Positions 1 to 6,685 of a stretch of 15,751 nucleotides of DNA are shown in pieces. Within the stretch, counting starts at the first letter, position 1. Each line of letters starts with the position of its first letter. Source of the stretch: Candidatus Latescibacterota bacterium (GTDB lineage: Bacteria; Latescibacterota; MVCY01); contig DAOVPH010000012.1 in the NCBI GenBank assembly GCA_030629295.1, positions 1 through 15,751 on the forward strand. The letters are read 5' to 3'. A program made the translations under genes and the position numbers. The notes under the pieces were generated by a model that saw only the letters and a list, made by a program, of their open reading frames with translations, did not search any database and had not been told where the DNA came from.

Positions 1-327
1 ATGTGGTTGCCTAATTACGGCCATGCAGCGGACGGCAATGTTCATACCCATCTTATGAAAGTCGGGATAACAGATGGAAAATTGGACGAGAGGGAGACAG
101 AAGGATGGAGAGAGAAATATCCACTCGCCCGAAACGAGATTCATGAAAAAGCAAAGGCACTTGGGGGAATGGTCTCTGGAGAGCATGGAATAGGATTGGT
201 GAAGATGGAGTATTTGCCCATATTTGTTGACTCAGCACAAATCGAGTTGATGAAAGGGATAAAAAGACTGTTTGATCCCAACAACATACTTAATCCTGGC
301 AAAGTCTTTGATATAGCTGCAATTTGA
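1..327 (+). CDS. FAD-linked oxidase, GlcD/D-lactate dehydrogenase type, C-terminal end (partial)
   Basis: This is the C-terminal end of a flavoprotein of the FAD-binding oxidase/transferase type 4 family (glycolate oxidase GlcD, D-lactate dehydrogenase), which oxidises 2-hydroxy acids. The first Met is at the window edge and is probably internal, because family members are about 450 residues and only the last 108 are here. Visible family motifs are NYGHAADGNVH near the start, where the usual Gly is Ala, then GGMVSGEHGIG around residues 55-65, and the closing signature FDPNNILNPGK just before the end. The His residues of the first motif and the Glu-His pair of the second line the active site in the family. 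The gene ends at TGA 325-327, 167 bp before a same-strand reductase gene. Family assignment is secure; the substrate is not readable from this fragment. Confidence 0.93.
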   Translation: MWLPNYGHAADGNVHTHLMKVGITDGKLDERETEGWREKYPLARNEIHEKAKALGGMVSGEHGIGLVKMEYLPIFVDSAQIELMKGIKRLFDPNNILNPGKVFDIAAI

Positions 328-494
328 GTAAAGATGAAACATATTCTTTCGTAAAGCGGAGAGGGGCTTTTCGCAGAGTGACGAGCGTATGAAGGAAATA
401 TGCTTTGCGCTCTACGGATTAAGATTTCTCCGAAAATCAAAATAAGAATTGCGGAATAGGCCTTATTTAACAATCATAACGAGGAGGGTAAAAA
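328..494 (+). other. Intergenic spacer with imperfect inverted repeats and the RBS of the first reductase
   Basis: No ORF here looks real. Two nested imperfect inverted repeats could fold the spacer into a long hairpin: CGTAAAGCG (350-358) with CGCTCTACG (408-416, one mismatch), and CGGAGA (357-362) with TCTCCG (427-432). The stems overlap each other and are not followed by a T run, so this is not a standard terminator. GAGGAGGG at 481-488 is a strong Shine-Dalgarno sequence 6 bases before the ATG at 495. Confidence 0.4.
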
Positions 495-1535
495 ATGCAG
501 TACAAAGAGTTAGCTAATACGGGATTAAAGGTAAGTAAGGTTGCCATAGGTACCTGGCAATTCGGACATGCCAGCGTCTGGGGCGAATTGTCTAAAATGG
601 AGGAGTATCAAAGGATTGTCGATGAGGCAATAGCGGCAGGGGTCAACTTATTTGATACCGCCAAAGCCTACGACATGTCAGAGAAAGTGGTAGGGGAAGT
701 CATAAAAGGCAAGAGGGATAAGGTGATATTAGCTACCAAATTGAGCGGGGCAAAGTTTGATTATGACACTGTCCGCTCAGAGCTGGAGGGAAGTCTAAAA
801 AGGCTACAAACTGATTACGTAGACCTTTACCAGATTCACTGGCCTAAGATAAACATTCCCGGCACCTGGCACCAGGCTGATATGGAAAAGCAAGATTATG
901 AAGATATCTTTACCTCTTTCAGCAAGTTAAAGGAAGAAGGTTTGATCCGGTTTGCCGGAGTGAGTAATTTTAGGCTGGACAATCTCAAGGAATTTAGCGA
1001 TGAAGCCCTTGACTTTTTAGTCACAGATCAAGTGCCCTACTCCCTGCTGTGGAGATTTTATGATCTGGAGGGAGTAAGTGAATTCTGTAAACGGAAGAAC
1101 ATGGGTTTTCTTGCTTACAGCCCACTGGCTCAGGGACTTTTGAGCGGAAGATTCGGTAAAGACGGAGAAGAGGTGAAGGCGATGATTCGCCAGGCTAATA
1201 TTCTGTTCAATGAGCCTGTTTACAGTAGAGCACTTCAGATAGTAGAGTTGGTCAAAGAGGTGGCCAAAGAAATAGGGGCAACCCCTGCCCAGGTAGCCTT
1301 AAAATGGACCATGGAAAGAGATGTTATGGTAAGTGTATTGGCTGGCGTAAGAAAGGTGAAACATCTTAGAGAAAATGTTGCAGCAGCAGATATTCCTTTG
1401 ACTAAAGAGCATCAGGAAAGGTTAAACAAAGCCAGCCTGGATTTCCAAAAGACTTTGCTTCCCGGACTTCAGTTATGGATAGGAGACAATAGAAAAGAAG
1501 ATATAGAAAAACTGGATATTAAGGCTAAGAAATGA
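495..1535 (+). CDS. Aldo/keto reductase (first of a tandem pair)
   Basis: A complete 346-residue NAD(P)H-dependent aldo/keto reductase, a cytosolic TIM-barrel enzyme that interconverts carbonyls and alcohols. The fold signature is clear: strand 1 GTWQFG (19-24), NLFDTAKAY with the catalytic Asp54 and Tyr59, ILATK with catalytic Lys82, and LYQIHWPK with His115. GVSNF and YSPLAQGLLSGRFG match the later cofactor-binding strands. The ATG is supported by GAGGAGGG six bases upstream and by the identical start of its paralogue at 1751. The last 30 residues (ASLDFQKTLLPGLQLWIG) form a conserved tail shared by both copies. It follows a 2-hydroxy-acid oxidase gene on the same strand, so a role in hydroxy-acid or sugar-derived carbonyl metabolism is possible, but the substrate cannot be named. 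Confidence 0.95.
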   Translation: MQYKELANTGLKVSKVAIGTWQFGHASVWGELSKMEEYQRIVDEAIAAGVNLFDTAKAYDMSEKVVGEVIKGKRDKVILATKLSGAKFDYDTVRSELEGSLKRLQTDYVDLYQIHWPKINIPGTWHQADMEKQDYEDIFTSFSKLKEEGLIRFAGVSNFRLDNLKEFSDEALDFLVTDQVPYSLLWRFYDLEGVSEFCKRKNMGFLAYSPLAQGLLSGRFGKDGEEVKAMIRQANILFNEPVYSRALQIVELVKEVAKEIGATPAQVALKWTMERDVMVSVLAGVRKVKHLRENVAAADIPLTKEHQERLNKASLDFQKTLLPGLQLWIGDNRKEDIEKLDIKAKK

Positions 1536-1541
1536 AAGCCA

Positions 1542-1712
1542 CTAAATAGTGTCTGTCCGAAAACTCAGTTTTGAGGGAGATGTCATTGCGAGGAGTGAGG
1601 AACGAACGACGAAGCAATCCTTGTAGTTTCAAGAGATTGCTTCGCTCCTTGCAGTCGCTCGCAATGATGAGAATATTCCAATTTGGTTAGTTTCCGGACA
1701 GACACTAAATAG
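1542..1712. mobile_element. MITE-like element with terminal inverted repeats and 8-bp target duplication
   Basis: The element spans 1550-1704. Its left end TGTCTGTCCGAAAACT (1550-1565) is the inverted copy of its right end AGTTTCCGGACAGACA (1689-1704) with one mismatch. It begins TG and ends CA and is flanked on both sides by the same 8 bases, CTAAATAG (1542-1549 and 1705-1712), as expected for a target-site duplication. At 155 bp it has no coding capacity and no transposase gene is in the window, so it would be a non-autonomous element mobilised in trans. The repeat continues two more bases in each direction, so the exact ends, and hence the length of the duplication, are not certain. I cannot name the transposase family. 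Confidence 0.75.
1584..1666. repeat. CATTGCGAG-type nested hairpin inside the MITE
   Basis: Inside the element, CATTGCGAG (1584-1592) pairs with CTCGCAATG (1658-1666), and GAAGCAATC (1611-1619) pairs with GATTGCTTC (1635-1643), giving an imperfect long hairpin. I recall hairpins of this CATTGCGAGGAG/GAAGCAATC kind as dispersed intergenic repeats in many anaerobic bacterial genomes; this is recall, not a search. Confidence 0.7.
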
Positions 1713-1750
1713 GTGGTCACGAAAAAACTGGAAAGCTGAAAGGAGAATAG

Positions 1751-2770
1751 ATGCAGTATAAGGAACTGGCAAATACGGGATTAAAGGTGAGTAAAATTGC
1801 AGTGGGAACTTGGCAATTCGGGCATGCCAGATTTTGGGGGAAATTGTCTAAGATAGAGGAATATCAAAGAATTGTCGACGAAGCTATAGCGGCAGGGGTC
1901 AACTTATTTGATACTGCCAAAGCCTATGGAACATCAGAGAAAGTGCTGGGAGATGCTCTAAAAGAGAAGAGGGATAAGGTTATATTAGCTACCAAGGTGA
2001 GCACCAAGAAGTTCGACTATGATACTGTTCGTTCAGAGCTTGAGGAAAGTTTAAGAAGATTACAGACCGATTACATAGATCTGTACCAGATCCATTGGCC
2101 GAAGATAAAGCATATATTTGGCAGCGATATGGAGAAAAAAGATTATGAGAATATCTTCAACTCTATGAGTAAGCTGAGACAAGAGGGCTTAATCCGGTTT
2201 GCAGGAGTGAGTAATTTCAGGCTGCATAATCTCGAAGAATTTGGTAATGAAGCTCTTGACTTTTTAGTCACAAACCAAGTGCCTTACTCCCTGTTGTGGA
2301 GATTTTACGAGGTGGAGGGAGTGAGTGAGTTCTGTAAGCAGAAAAAAATAGGTCTTCTTGCCTACAGCCCACTGGCTCAGGGGCTTTTGAGCGGAAGATT
2401 CGGCAAAGACGGAGAACGGGTAACGGAAAAAACTCGCCAGGCTAATCTCCTTTTCAACGAGCCTGTTTACAGCAGAGCACTCCAAGTGGTGGAAGTGGTG
2501 AAGGATGTGGCTGAAGAAATAGGGGCAACCCCTGCCCAGGTGGCCTTAAAATGGGCCATGGAAAGAGATGTTGTGGCAAGTGTATTATGTGGGGTAAGGA
2601 AGTTGAACCACCTTAAAGACAATATCGAAGCAGTAGATATTTCCTTAACTGAGGAACAGCAGGGAAGGTTAGACAAAGCCAGTCTCGATTTCCAAAATAC
2701 TATGCCTCCTGGATTGGAGCTGTGGATAGGAAACAATAAGAAAGAAGACTTAGACAAGCTCGGGATCTGA
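1751..2770 (+). CDS. Aldo/keto reductase (second of a tandem pair)
   Basis: A complete 339-residue paralogue of the preceding reductase. The first 60 residues differ at only seven positions, so the pair arose by tandem duplication. The catalytic tetrad is kept at the same numbers: Asp54, Tyr59 (in FDTAKAYGTSE), Lys82 and His115 (in LYQIHWPK). Differences cluster after His115, where this copy lacks the GTWHQAD-containing loop of its neighbour, and near the C-terminus, which ends seven residues earlier. Those loops shape substrate pockets in aldo/keto reductases, so the copies may have diverged in specificity. AGGAG at 1741-1745 serves the ATG. The MITE between the genes may influence read-through from the upstream copy. 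Confidence 0.95.
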   Translation: MQYKELANTGLKVSKIAVGTWQFGHARFWGKLSKIEEYQRIVDEAIAAGVNLFDTAKAYGTSEKVLGDALKEKRDKVILATKVSTKKFDYDTVRSELEESLRRLQTDYIDLYQIHWPKIKHIFGSDMEKKDYENIFNSMSKLRQEGLIRFAGVSNFRLHNLEEFGNEALDFLVTNQVPYSLLWRFYEVEGVSEFCKQKKIGLLAYSPLAQGLLSGRFGKDGERVTEKTRQANLLFNEPVYSRALQVVEVVKDVAEEIGATPAQVALKWAMERDVVASVLCGVRKLNHLKDNIEAVDISLTEEQQGRLDKASLDFQNTMPPGLELWIGNNKKEDLDKLGI

Positions 2771-2798
2771 ATGATATTCACCAACGCTTATTGGTTTT

Positions 2799-2890
2799 CA
2801 ACGCAAAGTCGCAAAGAAAGAATATACTATTTAATAATCAAATAATTATGTTTCTTATTTTTTCTCTGCGGCTTTGCGTCTCTGCGTTAA
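2799..2890 (+). repeat. CGCAAAG-family inverted repeat, copy A
   Basis: ACGCAAAGTCGCAAAG (2801-2816) is mirrored by CTTTGCGTCTCTGCGT (2872-2887) with two mismatches in 16. The AT-rich centre contains AATCAAATAATTAT. The same centre and arms recur in inverted orientation at 11498-11597, and more weakly at 7903-7998, defining a dispersed repeat family. This copy sits between the convergent reductase and exonuclease genes and could act as a two-way transcript end, though no T run follows the stem. The short ORF that runs through it is not a gene. Confidence 0.75.
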
Positions 2891-2944
2891 ATTTTAGACT
2901 TTTTACGAGTCAATCAAAGTTCGGTAAGAAAGTCGGAAGGCTCT

Positions 2945-3919
2945 TTACTCTTCTGGTTCTTTCTCTCCAGAAGGTTTGTCACCCAAGTAGATGAATCTGC
3001 CTATCAAGTGGACCCAATTGCTCCACCGTTTCCCCTCTTTTCCCTCCTTTTTGATAATCCCGGAAAATGCTGCCGCCTTCGAGTCCATTTCATCGGCGTA
3101 GTAGAGGATGACAGCCTCTAAGGTCATCGGCACTATCGGGGAGCTGTTTTCTAAGCTGCCGTGATGGCTTAAGATCAAGTGAGAGAGTTGCATCTTTAGT
3201 TCTTCAGGAAAGTCGGGAACTTGTTGAATCTTCTCCCTGACGATTCTTTCGCCGATGACGATGTGCCCCTCTAATCTGCCGATATCGGAGTAGTCAATTA
3301 AGGTAGTCCAGCGGTAAGCCTGGGCCTTGCCGATGTCGTGAAGCAGCGCCCCGGCAATTAGGAGGTCCCGATCGACGAGAGGATACTGCTTAGCGGCCGC
3401 TTCACATATCTCCGCCACCGAAAGACTATGCTCCAGCAGTCCGCCCAGATATGCATGGTGCCACAGTTTACCCGCTGGGGCCTGATGAAGTTTAGTAGAG
3501 AGAGATTGATCCAGAAAACAACTCTTCACCACCTGATTTAAATAGTGATTCTGAATCGTCTCAGCCTTTGCCAGCAATCTCTGGAACAGCTCTTCGCTGC
3601 TTTTCTCTGAGTGTTCAAGGAAATCAGCGGGTTCAAACTCCGACTGCTGGGCTTTTCTGATCTTCTCCAGTTTGATCTGAATCTCTTCCCGGTAAGTAAC
3701 AACCATTCCCTTCACTTTCACCACATCTCCGGGTTGAATCTCTTCGTTGACCTGTTGAGAATTTTCCCACAGCACTGCGTCTGTGTGGCCGGTTTTATCT
3801 CCTAACTCCACCACTAAGAAAGAATTGCCATTATAGCTTTTTATCTGTTTTTTCCTCACCGCGAAGAAGGAGACAACACTCTCTCCTGCTTTGAGTTCGT
3901 TGATGAATTCCTTACCCAT
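2945..3919 (-). CDS. yhaM: YhaM-type 3'-5' exoribonuclease (OB fold + HD domain)
   Basis: A complete 324-residue protein with the architecture of YhaM, a metal-dependent 3'-5' exoribonuclease. Residues about 12-88 form an OB-fold nucleic-acid-binding domain (FLVVELGDKTGHTDAVLW, then PGDVVKVKG). Residues about 150-285 form the HD phosphohydrolase domain, with likely metal ligands His164 (LLEHS), His194-Asp195 (ALLHDIGK), His219, His252/His253 (LSHHG) and Asp276 (YYADEMDS). The length matches the family, which is just over 300 residues. The ATG is preceded by GGGGAG about ten bases upstream. It faces the reductase genes convergently, with the repeat at 2799-2890 between them. Upstream on the same strand is only eroded sequence, so it is probably transcribed alone. 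The C-terminal tail is rich in Lys and Glu. RNA turnover is the known family role; activity here is inferred. Confidence 0.88.
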   Translation of the reverse strand: MGKEFINELKAGESVVSFFAVRKKQIKSYNGNSFLVVELGDKTGHTDAVLWENSQQVNEEIQPGDVVKVKGMVVTYREEIQIKLEKIRKAQQSEFEPADFLEHSEKSSEELFQRLLAKAETIQNHYLNQVVKSCFLDQSLSTKLHQAPAGKLWHHAYLGGLLEHSLSVAEICEAAAKQYPLVDRDLLIAGALLHDIGKAQAYRWTTLIDYSDIGRLEGHIVIGERIVREKIQQVPDFPEELKMQLSHLILSHHGSLENSSPIVPMTLEAVILYYADEMDSKAAAFSGIIKKEGKEGKRWSNWVHLIGRFIYLGDKPSGEKEPEE

Positions 3920-3977
3920 GTTCTAAACTCCCCGTTGTTTTGGTTTTCAGATTCACTACTGACTTCGGGCTGAAAAG

Positions 3978-4076
3978 TTACTCTCTATTCGGAAAAGAAG
4001 ACGAAGAGCGAAGTGACCTAGCGTTCTGGGTCAGATTCTCAAGCTCGCTCTCAAGCTCCTTAATCTGCTCCCCGTA
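3978..4076 (-). pseudogene. Possible charged, coiled-coil-like coding remnant
   Basis: Directly after an in-frame TGA (4077-4079) the minus strand stays open for 32 codons to TAA at 3978-3980. The predicted peptide begins YGEQIKELESELENLTQNAR, a heptad-like Glu/Leu pattern, then becomes Ser-rich. It has no start codon of its own and no ribosome site, so at best it is the displaced 3' end of a gene whose front was lost. It sits in the 383-bp gap between the exonuclease gene and the regulator gene, which otherwise holds only the two micro-ORFs listed next. The parent protein is not recognised and chance openness cannot be excluded. Confidence 0.25.
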
Positions 4077-4098
4077 TCAACAACACACAGGCGAAAGC

Positions 4099-4200
4099 TT
4101 ATAAGGCGATCCACAGGAGTATCATAAGATTACCCAGGATTGTTTCTGCTTTGGGATATTCTTCTAATCCTTGGTCGTACACCTTTATTTCGGGCCTCAT
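4099..4200 (-). pseudogene. 33-codon micro-ORF with strong RBS, likely truncated small membrane protein
   Basis: ATG at 4198-4200 is preceded by AGAGGAG at a suitable distance, one of the best ribosome sites in this part of the window. The peptide MRPEIKVYDQGLEEYPKAET is followed by the hydrophobic run ILGNLMILLWIAL, and then TAA stops it just where a first membrane helix would be completed. The pattern suggests the N-terminus of a small multi-helix membrane protein, of which I have a vague recollection but no family name. The ATG overlaps the TGA of the hsdS remnant as ATGA. It is either a truncated gene brought in by recombination or, less likely, a genuine single-helix microprotein. Confidence 0.45.
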
Positions 4201-4280
4201 AGCTGTTTCTCCTCTTTAAGAATACAATCTCCGAAATTTACCACCTCCCATTCCTCCGGCAGAGGGTTGAGTTCAGTCAT
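4197..4280 (-). pseudogene. hsdS: hsdS remnant: first 27 codons of a type I specificity subunit
   Basis: The ORF starts MTELNPLPEEWEVVNFGD, a close match to the usual opening of HsdS specificity subunits (LPEGWEVVKLGD-like, the start of the first target-recognition domain), and stops after 27 residues where a complete subunit has about 400. It lies 22 bp after the stop of the AlbA_2 regulator gene and downstream of the hsdM remnant, the normal place for hsdS. The last codons coincide with the ribosome site of the next micro-ORF, so the likely scenario is that hsdS was cut around codon 20 and joined to the 5' region of another gene. No DNA-recognition function can remain. Confidence 0.7.
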
Positions 4281-4302
4281 TTTGAATCTACTTTGATTGA
4301 TT

Positions 4303-5670
4303 TCAGTTTTCATCTTCTACAACCTTCCAATAGCCGCCTTTATCTGGTCCCTCTCTTTTTAAAATATTTTCTATTTTCAATTTTTTAATATTCCATTCCA
4401 CTCCTTTTATACTCAAGCCAGTTTCTTCAGCCAATTCTCTTAATGTTATTTGGGGGGTTCCCTTGATCAATCGGATAATTTTCTCCCTACTTTTCTCCCC
4501 AGTTTTCTCCCTAGTTTTCTGGGTAGTTTCCCTACCCTCGAAACTTACTTTTTCCAATTCTGCTCTTTTAAAAATAATCGTAAACCAATTCTCGTCAGCC
4601 TCTATGAGAGGTTTTTCCAATCTATATTCTTCCATGGCCTGGTTCAGTCGTAAAATACCTGGACCAACTTTTTCCACCAAACCCATTCGTTGCATCAGCC
4701 CAAAGATCAAAAAGTTACGTGGCATGCTCTTTTTCCCTAAATCAGAATAGGACATTCCTGGAGGTAAACCGCCTGGGTTGGTGATTTCTACCCGATCGGA
4801 AAAGACGTAAACCTGTATATTGGCATTTGAAAAATAATCGCGGTGAGCAACGGCATTTAAAATAGCCTCCCTTAATGCGCTTTCAGGCAACTCGAGTTTC
4901 TCTTCTCTGGGACCACCTTTAATGATATATTCAGTATTCAGCTTTGACTGTAAGTAATTGAAAACATTTTGATAATTCGCGTACAAATCCTGCTCAAATT
5001 CCTTTCGATCGAGAATTTTGTACTTGTCTCTGCCCCGAAACAGCACGCAGGTGATGGTGGCACTCGGGAAAAACCTGGTAACCTTGCTACAAAAAAGCAA
5101 AACACCTGCATTTTTCAGGTAATCATTTCTAATCAGTTCCAGATTTTCTAAAATATCGTATCTTCCTAATATTGGGGTTGTTCGACTCATTTCTAAAAAG
5201 GCTTCAAATGTCGCTTCAGCAAAATCCTTTTCCAGGTCATAATCATAATTCGGTTTTTCATCAAATAATACCAAACCTTCCTCCTGAAAAAATCTCCGAA
5301 TTTCATTTCTTTTGAGCTGCTGAGAATTGGTACCCTGTCTAATATAGAATTTCCCATTCAAGGAATAAGGTTTATCCGTTCCTTCAGGAATATTGATAAT
5401 CAAGACATCTTCCAGACGAGAAACTTCAACCTTCAATGGAGGATCCAAATTTCTGGCGATATCGTATATCTGGGATATCAAGTTGTTGGATATAGTTGTA
5501 CCTTTAATCTGTCCTTCATCGTTAACGCCCAACAAAATCTTACCGCCGTTGGCGTTAGCAAAAGCACAAATCTCTCTGGAGATGTTCTTTGAGAAAGATT
5601 CCTTGAACTCCACATTATAACCTTCTCCCTGGTGAATCAGAAGTTGTAATTCGTCATGTTTAAGGGTCAT
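4303..5670 (-). CDS. AlbA_2 / HATPase / winged-helix regulator in a type I RM operon
   Basis: An intact 455-residue COG2865-type protein. Residues about 7-120 are an AlbA_2 (Schlafen-like) domain with YNVEFKESF, ICAFANANGGKILLGVND and the closing FYIRQGTNSQQL. Residues about 260-350 resemble an HATPase_c_4 GHKL ATP-binding fold: ESALREAILNAVAHRDYF holds the Glu and Asn of the N box, and DRVEITNPGGLPPG the G1 box. A charged linker (REKTGEKSREK, encoded by short DNA repeats) leads to a winged helix-turn-helix at about 396-450. Such proteins commonly sit between hsdM and hsdS in type I restriction operons and are annotated as putative regulators. Its ATG overlaps the hsdM stop as ATGA, so it was translationally coupled to hsdM. 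It is the only complete gene of that operon left, although its neighbours are broken on both sides. Target and ligand are unknown. Confidence 0.85.
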   Translation of the reverse strand: MTLKHDELQLLIHQGEGYNVEFKESFSKNISREICAFANANGGKILLGVNDEGQIKGTTISNNLISQIYDIARNLDPPLKVEVSRLEDVLIINIPEGTDKPYSLNGKFYIRQGTNSQQLKRNEIRRFFQEEGLVLFDEKPNYDYDLEKDFAEATFEAFLEMSRTTPILGRYDILENLELIRNDYLKNAGVLLFCSKVTRFFPSATITCVLFRGRDKYKILDRKEFEQDLYANYQNVFNYLQSKLNTEYIIKGGPREEKLELPESALREAILNAVAHRDYFSNANIQVYVFSDRVEITNPGGLPPGMSYSDLGKKSMPRNFLIFGLMQRMGLVEKVGPGILRLNQAMEEYRLEKPLIEADENWFTIIFKRAELEKVSFEGRETTQKTREKTGEKSREKIIRLIKGTPQITLRELAEETGLSIKGVEWNIKKLKIENILKREGPDKGGYWKVVEDEN

Positions 5671-6287
5671 TGTCTTAATCCCAAATTTCCTGATATGTGC
5701 TGCAATTTTTCATCGGCCGCTTCTCTTTTTTCCTCAGCCTCGCGTAACAACACCACTGCATCCTCCAAAGCCAGGGCATCGTCCTCCCCGTTCAGCGCCA
5801 CATATCTGGAAGGACTCAGATTATAGTCGTTCTTCGCCACTTATTCTTTGGCGATAATTTTACTGATTCCATCTTCTTCTTTCCAGTCCAAATATATTGC
5901 AGAAATCTGCTTTATACTTTCATCTGGCAGATAATTCTTTGGTTTGCCCTTCTTGAAGAGCTTAGAAACATTGATAAGTAGGATTTCAGCCTCTTTTCTT
6001 TTAGCCTTGTTCATGACCAGAATTATCCCTGGGGCAGTGGTGTTGTAAAACAGGTTCTCAGGCGTTAGAATAACCGCTTCCACCAAATCTTTCTCCACAA
6101 ACTCGTTTCTGATATCTCTCTCCCTGTTTTTACCCACATTGCCACTGCCTCTGGAAACCGCACCCGTATCCAGAACCACTGCCATCTTGCCGTTATCTCC
6201 CAAAGAGGCGAACATATGCTGAATCCAGCCCCAATCGGCGCTGTTAGAGGGTGGATAACCGGAGATGAAGCGGTTGTACCGATCATT
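5667..6287 (-). pseudogene. hsdM: hsdM remnant: type I methylase, 5'-truncated, one in-frame stop
   Basis: This is the C-terminal part of a type I modification methyltransferase (N6-adenine). The frame opens at about 6287 with NDRYNRFISGYPPSNSADWG, continues WIQHMFASLGDNGKMAVVLD and TGAVSRGSG, then the helical C-terminal part. It reads to TAA at 5841-5843 and continues in the same frame with VAKNDYNLSPSRYV to TGA at 5667-5669. The family motif there reads KEEVAKNDYNLSPSRYV, so the TAA most likely replaced a GAA. The upstream half with the SAM-binding and NPPF catalytic motifs is missing: two TAG codons stand directly before Asn1 and a foreign ORF abuts the junction. The gene is therefore broken twice. 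The open reading frame starting at Met 6215 is only the middle of this remnant. Confidence 0.88.
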
Positions 6288-6643
6288 CTACTAAGGATAA
6301 TACCGTATAGAAAACCTAATAGTGCGTTCTTCTGATCGAGGATTGCTTGCACCGGAAGTTCTGGATACCATATGATGGTCTCATCATCTACCACCATAAA
6401 GCGATGCATTTGTTTCCACTCGATTTTCGACCCTGAAATAATCTTGCCAAAAGCTCGCTGGAGGTTCGGATTTTCAAGAACCATCATATACAACTCGAGC
6501 GCTCCAGTAAGATGTGCGTATCTGAAAAACGCTGAATTAAGGTCCTCCACGAGTGCCTTCAACTCATGCGTCACAGTGCTCCCCCTCAGAAATCCAGAAA
6601 GGTGACTATCCCCCCCCAAAACATATAGAGTTGCTATAGGCAA
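6288..6643 (-). pseudogene. Unassigned ORF truncated at the hsdM junction
   Basis: About 118 codons are open from a TTG at 6643 to the junction near 6288, after which the frame runs out of phase through hsdM as far as 6065. That last stretch is not protein-coding. The peptide is well composed (THELKALVEDLNSAFF, then LENPNLQRAFGKIISG), and HRFMVVDDETIIWYP resembles the second half of a phospholipase-D-like HxKx4D motif with Phe in place of Lys. That resemblance is weak. There is no ATG and no ribosome site at the TTG. The frame is the same as that of the HEPN ORF upstream, separated from its TAA by only 14 sense codons, so it may be a cut-off continuation or a partner gene. A run of eight G (minus strand, 6610-6617) lies near the start. 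Confidence 0.45.
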
Positions 6644-6685
6644 TTTGCGCGTAGCCGAAGTTATATATCCGCTGACCTTCGCCTT

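Noticed and set aside
141..473. 110-codon minus-strand ORF opposite the FAD oxidase end
   Set aside because: It is antisense to a conserved coding region and spans the non-coding spacer, with no recognisable motif or ribosome site.
2950..2973. Perfect 7-bp inverted repeat CTTCTGG/CCAGAAG at the end of the exonuclease gene
   Set aside because: It lies inside the coding sequence and has no T run on either strand, so it is not a convincing terminator.
2791..2994. 67-codon plus-strand ORF between the reductase and exonuclease genes
   Set aside because: It is read through repeat copy A and then antisense to the end of the exonuclease gene; similar readings of CGCAAAG-type repeats are not proteins.
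6065..6287. The tail of the 192-codon frame starting at 6643
   Set aside because: This portion is an out-of-phase reading of the hsdM remnant (for example SICSPLWEITARW opposite IQHMFASLGDNGK), so only the part before 6288 was kept.
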